A program made the position numbers and the translations under genes. Positions 57,572 through 64,000 of a stretch of DNA of 64,000 nucleotides are shown piece by piece. Source of the DNA: Diplodia intermedia. Its lineage: Eukaryota > Ascomycota > Dothideomycetes > Botryosphaeriales > Botryosphaeriaceae. Where the stretch lies: contig JAKEKT010000048.1 in NCBI GenBank assembly GCA_021495925.1, positions 206,998 through 270,997 on the forward strand, given 5' to 3'. The notes beneath the pieces were generated by a model. The model was not told the origin of the DNA. It was given only the letters and a program-made list of their open reading frames with translations, and made no database searches. Every line of letters starts with the position of its first letter. Position 1 is the stretch's first letter.

Positions 57572-59600
57572 ATGGGTTACGACTATGCCCTCGTGTGAGT
57601 CTCACGCCCGCAGCCGTCCCAGCCCGCGTCTGACCTACGGACAGGCATCTCAAATACACCATCCCGCCAGCGGTAGCCCTGACTTTTCTATACCGTCCGC
57701 TGCTCACCCGTCTCGATGTGTATAAAACCCTCTTCCTTGTGACCGTCAGTATGCGCCTCACGCCATTGCCCATTGTTCTCTGACCCGATCAGATTGCTGT
57801 CACCTCCACCATCCCCTGGGACTCGTACCTTATACGTACCCGAGTATGGACGTACCCTGACAACGCCACCGTGGGGCCTACGCTGCTCGACATTCCCGCC
57901 GAAGAGGTCTTCTTTTTTGTCATCCAGACTTACACTACGTCGTTACTCTATCTCCTACTTAGCAAACCCGTCTTCTTTCCCATATACCTCCGGACCGAAA
58001 AGGCCCCAGCCGGAAAAACGTCCTCTTGGAAACGGTATCAACGGGCTGGCCAGGCCGTATTGGCCCTGGGCATTGGTCTTGGTGTGCGTGCAGTGAAGGC
58101 CGGGGGTCGCGGTACATATATGGGATTGATAATACTTTGGACATTCCCTTTCCTGCTACTACTGTGGTATGCCGTTGTGGCCCTCTTGAGGACAGTTCAG
58201 GACTGATTTGCGACAGGAGTCTGGCATATCAGCTCATACTTGGCATCCCCCGGTCCAGTTCTCTGTGGCCCATCGCAGTACCCACCATTTACCTCTGGAT
58301 TGTTGATACCCTGGTCCTGCGGCGTGGAACATGGGTCATCGAGACTGGTACCAAACTGGGCTTCCACCTGTGGCCCGGTTTGGAGATAGAGTAAGCGTCA
58401 CCATCATTCTCAGATGACATAAGCTGACTCGGCTCAGGGAGGCTGTTTTCTTCCTCATTACTAATACCTTAATCGTATTCGGTTTGATAGCATTCGATAA
58501 TGCGCTGGCAATCCTGTACACATGTCGGCGCACTTTCTGTACTGTTCCAGCATTGCCTTCCCCGGCTCTCCTGGTTCGCGCTCTGCTCAAACCTGCATCG
58601 TCCTACGACGAGTCTTATCTTCATGCTCTCCGAGAAGCCATCGATCGACTCCGGCGCAAGAGTCGAAGCTTTTACCTTGCTAGTGGCACATTCCAGGGCC
58701 GCCTTCGGGCTGATCTGGTTCTTTTGTAAGTTTCTGCCCTGATAAACTCGATTTGATGGTCACTTATTGGTACACAGGTACTCCTTTTGCCGCGTAGCAG
58801 ACGACCTCATCGACAACGCTGCAGACTGCCGGGAAGCTCGAGAGTGGATCCGCAAACTCCGCATGTATCTTGACCTTTCCTACAAGAACATTGAGGAGAA
58901 AGGCCTACTTCGGGACCACATCGAATCCAAGTTTCCCCCCGAGGCCCACTCTGCCCTCAGGTTTCTGCCCACTTCGTACCTGTCAAGCAAGCCCCTGTAC
59001 GACATGTTGGATGGGTTTGAAATGGACCTTGCGTTTGCCTCGGCCAGCGGCAAGCCGTCTAGATACCCGATTCAGACGGTCTCAGATCTGGACCTATATG
59101 GAGAGCGCGTTGCAGGTACGGTTGCGCATTCGATGTTGGAACTAGTTTTCCACAATCTGTCATCAGACGCATCCACCGATACAAAGCAGCGCCTCGTGAA
59201 TGCTGGAGCGAGGATGGGCGTCGCGCTGCAATATGTAAATATCTCGCGCGACATTGCGGTCGACGCACGCATTCAACGCGTGTACATTCCTTGGGATTGG
59301 ATGGCAGAAAACCAGCTCACGCCGGCAGCTGTTATCCAAAATCCTCAAGGTCCGCAGGTGGAGGAGCTCCGGCTTCGATTGCTCGACCGTGCGTTCTCCA
59401 TCTATGCGGATGCCAAGGGTGCAATCGAACAGCTTCCTGAGGAGGCTAGGGGTCCAATGCGTGTGGCGGTCGAGAGCTACATGGAGATCGGGCGCGTAAT
59501 CAGGGAAGAAGGGTACAGGGTGCGGGAAGGCAGAGCTACGGTGCCTAAGCGGAGGAGGATAGTAGTGGCATGGAAGGCGCTCAGGACGAGCACGGCTTGA
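57572..59600 (+). CDS. carRA/al-2: Bifunctional lycopene cyclase/phytoene synthase
   Basis: Six exons (57572-57594, 57645-57744, 57793-58166, 58217-58390, 58438-58725, 58778-59600) give 593 aa. The first exon is 23 nt and yields MGYDYALVHLKYTIPPA, the expected family start. Residues about 1-240 are the membrane-embedded heterodimeric-type lycopene cyclase, duplicated in fungi (IPWDSYLIRTRVWTYP, LDIPAEEVFFFVIQT, then the second copy PRSSSLWPIAVPTIYLWIVD and GLEIEEAVFFLITN). Residues about 300-593 are phytoene synthase, with the two aspartate motifs VADDLIDNA and ISRDIAVDARIQRVYIPWD. It condenses two GGPP to phytoene and cyclises lycopene-type ends. It is co-oriented with the desaturase, 301 bases upstream of it. 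Confidence 0.97.
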
Positions 59601-59901
59601 GAGAGACGGTGCTGCGTAGTGTGTTGATTTGCATCGGTTCGGACGTAGCCACGTTGTTCTCACATCATGCAACTATCTGGCCACATTTGTCCCAAATCTG
59701 AGAGTCTGGTTGCTGTGCCGCTTGGGAATCGCCATGCCAGATCCCTGCGGCGATCGTGCAGCTGGTGGGGGCGGCGCGAGTCTGTGCTTCCGGCCTGGCG
59801 CGCACGCTAGCCGGCTCTATGAGACGTCACGTCATGGATATAATGCTTCCCGCCCCAATCACTGCCTGTTCAAGTTGTCCAGCATCGAGCAATCTTCAGC
59901 A
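59601..59901. promoter_or_regulatory. Spacer/promoter between carRA and carB
   Basis: 301 bases hold the 3' end of the synthase and the promoter of the desaturase. A short GACGTCACGTCATGG element at 59823 contains overlapping CRE-like/ACGTCA cores, noted without functional claim. Confidence 0.4.
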
Positions 59902-61803
59902 ATGGTCGAAAAGGCTCGCCAGAGGACGGCAGTGATCATCGGTTTGTGAATGCCCGCTGCCGCCTTCCTCAATGGGCTTTTCGCCGGGTAGCTAACTGGA
60001 GCCGACGATTCAGGCGCCGGCGTGGGCGGCGTTGCAACCGCAGCACGTCTCGCGAAAGCCGGCTACGCCGTCACAGTCGTCGAGAAGAACGACTTCACTG
60101 GTGGACGGTGCTCGCTGATCCACCACGATGGCTATGTACAGGTCCGCTGCCCCTTTGAAGAACACTTGCACTGACGCACGCTTCAGCGATTCGACCAGGG
60201 GCCGTCGTTGCTCCTCCTGCCGAACTTATTCGCCGAGGCCTTCCAGGACCTGGGCACTTCCCTTGAAGCTGAGGGCGTAAATCTCATCAAATGCGAGCCA
60301 AATTACCACCTCTGGTTCGGTGACGGCCACAGCTTCGAGCTGTCCACCGACCTGGCCCGCATGAAGAAGGAGATTGAAAAATGGGAGGGCAAAGACGGCT
60401 TCGAGCGCTACCTGGCCTTCCTGGCCGAGGCGCATCGCCATTACGAGCTCAGCGTGACCCACGTCCTGAAGCGCAATTTCACGTCGCTGCTGAGCATGGC
60501 CCGGCCGAGCTTCCTAAAGCACCTGATCGAGCTGCATCCGTTCGAAAGCATTTACAGCAGGGCAGCAAAGTACTTCTGGACCGAGAGGCTGAGACGAGTC
60601 TTCACTTTTGCAAGCATGTACATGGGCATGAGTCCGTTCGAAGCCCCCGGGACCTACAGCTTGCTTCAGTATACGGAGTTGGCCGAAGGCGTCTGGTATC
60701 CTGAGGGAGGTTTCCACAAGGTCATCGAAGCCCTCGTCAAAGTCGGCGAGCGTCTAGGCGTCGACTACCGCCTCTCCACGCCCGTATCCAGCATCGCCCT
60801 CTCGCCAGACCACCGCAGAGCCACGGGCGTCGTGCTCGCCTCGGGCGAGACCATCCCAGCAGACGTCGTGATCAACAACTCGGACCTCGTCTACGCCTAC
60901 AACAACCTCCTCCCGCCGACAAGGTACGCGCGCTCGCTCACCAAACGGCCCGCCTCGTGCAGCAGCATCTCCTTCTACTGGTCGCTCTCGCGCCCCGTCC
61001 CGGAGCTCAAAGCCCACAACATCTTCCTCGCCGACGAGTACCGGACCAGCTTCGACAGCATCTTCCAGGACCAGCAGATCCCGGCCGAGCCCTCCTTCTA
61101 CCTCAACGTGCCCTCGCGCATCGACCCGTCCGCGGCGCCCCCCGGCCGAGACGCCGTCGTCGTCCTCGTCCCCGTCGGCCACCTGGTCCCGCCCTCTCCC
61201 TCCACCAACCCCGACGGGACCGCCACCCCGGCGCAGGACTGGCCGCGCATGCTCGCCCTCGCCCGCGCCACCGTCCTGCGCACCGTCCTCGCCCGCACCG
61301 GCGCCGACCTCGCCCCGCTCATCGCCCACGAGCGCGTCAACACGCCCGCCGACTGGGAGCGCCGCTTCAACCTCGACCGCGGCGCCATCCTCGGCCTCGG
61401 CCACTCCTTCTTCAACGTCCTCTCGTTCCGGCCCAGGACGCGCCATCCCTCCGTCGGGGGACTGTACTTTGTTGGCGCGAGCACCCACCCCGGCACGGGC
61501 GTGCCGATTTGCTTGGCCGGGAGCAAGATCACGGCGGAGCAGGTTGTTGGGGACGATGGGGGAGCGGTGCCGTGGGGAGGGAGTGAGGGAAAGGTCGTGG
61601 AGAAGACGAAGAAGGGTGTTGGGAGGGAAGGGATCGATCGTGTGGAGGGGGGCGGGGGCGGTTTCGTGTGGTTGCTGCTCCAGATTGCGGTGCTGCTTTT
61701 GGCCGTCGTGGGCGCGTTCGCCCTTGCTACTGGCCGCGGTGGCGACGTGGGATCATTGGGTGGTGATTCCGACGCGTGGTTGAACCTTGGGAAGGATTGG
61801 TGA
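59902..61803 (+). CDS. carB/al-1: Phytoene desaturase (CrtI-type)
   Basis: Three exons (59902-59941, 60014-60141, 60187-61803) give 594 aa. CrtI-type FAD enzymes desaturate phytoene stepwise to lycopene or further. The N-terminal dinucleotide motif VIIGAGVGGVATAARLA is split by the first intron inside its first glycine codon. FTGGRCSLIHHDGYVQRFDQ follows across the second intron, then GPSLLLLPNLF. Family markers EGVWYPEGGFHKVIEALVKV and the C-terminal GLYFVGASTHPGTGVPICLA are intact. The last 60 residues carry one transmembrane helix (VWLLLQIAVLLLAVVGAFAL), as usual in fungal versions. It is the last recognised gene of the cluster in this window. Confidence 0.97.
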
Positions 61804-64000
61804 GAACGGAACTTTGGTTGCGCTTACTTTGTCGCCGCGGTCGGGCCTCGTCGCCAGCTTTCGGCATGTGTAGCTGCCGACTTACTACTACTGCAAGCTC
61901 TAGAATCTGCCATGAAAGTTGTTGTAGGTACCGGTCCGCTTAGCTTATTACAGTTAATGTCTACCTTAATTCGACTTTTCCTATCCCGCCCAACAGGGTG
62001 ACAAGATGCAAATCCCCTCTTTTTTTTTTTCTTTTTTTCTTCAAGCACAGGAAAATCCAAATAAGAGACATTCTGAGGGAATTTTACATCCGGTACCGGA
62101 ATGTCCGGGATACCAATCGCCTCTCTTTCTCTCACATGCAGTGTGCATGCAACCACGCGTCCCCACTCAACACCCGTGTCTATCCCTTTCACATTGCCTG
62201 CAGAACACTGCTTACCAAGCGAGGCTGCACGATGGCCCGAAGTCTGGTTTACACAATCAGCGGCACGCAGTTGAGACAGCGTATGCACGGAAACTCCACG
62301 CGGGTCGGGAGAACGATGGGGGCAGCTGGGCCCAAAATCTGACCCAACGGGCACTTCATTAGCTGCGCCAGAAACGATACAAACTGCCGCAACTCAACTA
62401 GAAGTGGCGGCGGATGTGGGTCAAAACTACTGTGAACAACACATCGCCGAAATCTCGGGCCTAAGATCGCGATGCCTGTTGCAACGTTCGAATGATTGGA
62501 AGGTACTAGCAAAGTGAAAAGGGACGGCGATTCTATACTATCCTCGTCGTAGAAGTGGCCAGAATTCGGGATATCGTTTCCCCCTCGGCAAGCTTTGCGA
62601 TGGAGAGGACGTGTCTGCTGACAGGTGCCGAAGAAGGATAAGATCGATGACATGGGTCCATCGAGATGGAGATTTATTGTGCCGGGGTATGTTTGATAAT
62701 AATTTGGTCGGTTCTCAACAGTCTTTTCGCGTTTCGGTGCACGCAGGAAAGAAGGGACGAGCACATGGCCATGCGCGATTGGGCTGTTGTGCACGCTGCT
62801 TTCCCCTCTTCTTGGCATGCAGGGCGTGGAGAGGAGTAGCCCGCCAACGCCACCGCCAAGTGAATGGTCGCAGAGTTCTGCCAAGACTCTGCGGGTCAAT
62901 ATTAAGCGTTTGAGCTAGCTTATGAAAATCTCGTGATCAACTCACTGTTTGCCCCGTTGCATTGAACGTGGGGATCGGATTGGCCTCAAGATCTGGTGAT
63001 TGCGAAAACGCGTGACAGCGCGGCGGCAAGGATTGTCGGGTGTCAGGCCAGTGCGAAGCGGGGATGGAAGCGGAGGTGTAGGTATCACTGCGAATTGACC
63101 GCTGTTGATCTTCTGTTGAGTTGCCGCTTCAGCTACTATGACAATTTGCTGGGTTCTACCAAAAACGCTGCTGCTCGGTCAAGAAGGACTGTACGTGTGT
63201 TGTCTAAGCCTGACGCAATCAGGAAGCGATCTTCTAGGCCGATCACAGCTCATGGATTTTCTGGGGAAAGCCATTGACTTGTTCGGGTGTTGTTCGGGCG
63301 TGTCGAGTAGATGTGGACACTGTGGTACAGAATGTGATATTGGCGATCGAGAGGCAGGAGCGCATCGGATTGGCGGCACAGAAGGCATCTCGTGATGGAT
63401 GTTCTGTGGTGTGAGGCGTTGGTTCGGCGGTCTCGGGCCAACGATCGGGGTCGAGCCGAGTTCGGCGGCGTGCAGCAGTGGGTTCTTGCGGAGGACGGCA
63501 CGGAGCGGGGGCGCCATGCGATGGGCGTGCGCCATAACCGTGGCCATCATGGTCAGCACGAGGGTTTTGGGTCTGGCCAGCCGGAAACTCCTGCCGGTTG
63601 CCGCATCGACCACATACCGTCAGTAGTCGCCATGTCATACTATGACTCAAGCCATGCATTTCCGCTCGTGGGCTGCGGTATCGTAGCGGCCCAAACGGTG
63701 AAAACGCTCGCAGCACGGCAGGCCGGCAGTCGTTGGATCGAACTTGTGAGCGAGGTGGATGGAGTTGGAGTGGGAATCGACGGCGCAGGCGTGAGTGACA
63801 AGCACTGACTCGCGCTAGGCTGCCGATCCACAAAGCTTGTGAGGGGCCCCTGCCTAGCGCCAAAGCTCCCCAGCACCGACCACCACTACGGGCGATACGC
63901 GCACGTTATAACGTGTAAGAAATGCACGTTATAACGTGCAAATTACATTGTCGTTTTACACGTTATTTCGTGTCTGCTAGCACGTTATATCGTGTAAAGT
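61804..64000. other. 2.2-kb right-end region without a supported gene
   Basis: This covers the carB 3' flank (with a T-rich tract at about 62020-62042) and GC-rich unique sequence. Long ORFs exist on both strands (for example 62249-62899 and 63243-63863 minus), but they lack an ATG-led coding pattern or splice-supported motifs. No seven-helix opsin is seen. The last 100 bases hold palindromic repeats (next entry). Confidence 0.4.
63902..63994. repeat. Cluster of four CACGTTATAACGTG-type palindromes
   Basis: Two exact 14-bp palindromes CACGTTATAACGTG lie at 63902-63915 and 63925-63938. Two variants follow at about 63959-63972 (CACGTTATTTCGTG) and 63981-63994 (CACGTTATATCGTG). Spacings are 23, 34 and 22 bases. 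The array runs into the window edge, so its full size is unknown. It could be an operator-like protein-binding cluster or the end of a repeat family. Confidence 0.85.

Noticed and set aside
62249..62899. 216-codon minus-strand ORF after carB
   Set aside because: It opens at a TTG, not an ATG, has no recognisable domain or coding bias, and overlaps other ORFs of similar quality.
63243..63863. 206-codon minus-strand ORF near the right end
   Set aside because: Arg/Pro/Ser-rich, no motif, and three different frames are open across the same GC-rich sequence, so no frame is favoured.

Overview
The window is nuclear DNA of a filamentous ascomycete (Pezizomycotina). The evidence is many short spliceosomal introns with GTRAGT-type donors and CTRAC-type branch sites, single-copy eukaryotic housekeeping genes (SLA2, SPT16, IPI3, RPN5), and fungus-specific families: a fused lycopene cyclase/phytoene synthase, a CRH-type GH16, a laccase and an OPT transporter. 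The class cannot be fixed from sequence alone; Dothideomycetes is a guess. Most gene models below were rebuilt by joining exons at visible splice sites. In nearly all of them the joined length is a whole number of codons and the junction codon fits the family.

Layout, left to right. 0-10 kb: 3' end of a secreted carbohydrate-active-type protein, SLA2 (endocytic ANTH/THATCH actin adaptor), an unknown 262-aa protein, a gene-poor stretch, and a type I membrane protein. 10-15.5 kb: two lineage-specific secreted or membrane proteins. 15.9-21 kb: a divergent mitochondrial carrier with a 7-nt micro-exon and, head to head with it, SPT16 of the FACT histone chaperone. 21-28 kb: a large coiled-coil, low-complexity protein and a 2.9-kb gene-free stretch that holds an ordered A-B-A-B-B minisatellite. 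28-45 kb, transport and cell-surface block: an MFS transporter with a very long central loop, a small secreted protein with a probable GC-AG intron, a laccase fused to a long Gln/Ser-rich N-terminus, a GPI-anchored CRH-like transglycosylase and an OPT oligopeptide transporter. 43-53 kb: IPI3, an FSH1-like serine hydrolase, RPN5 and a divergent Argonaute. 53-62 kb: an aminotransferase followed by a carotenoid/retinal cluster (carotenoid oxygenase, bifunctional lycopene cyclase/phytoene synthase, phytoene desaturase). The last 2.2 kb shows no convincing gene but ends in a run of CACGTTATAACGTG-type palindromes.

How the genes work together: the three carotenoid genes make one pathway. The synthase half condenses GGPP to phytoene, the desaturase makes lycopene-type polyenes, the cyclase half closes beta-rings, and the oxygenase cleaves the product, probably to retinal or an apocarotenoid. 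No opsin gene is visible inside the window.

The most notable single observation is the Argonaute. It keeps the overall Argonaute architecture, but three of the four PIWI catalytic positions appear substituted (D to S, D to E, H to G), which suggests a slicing-inactive, possibly regulatory, Argonaute.
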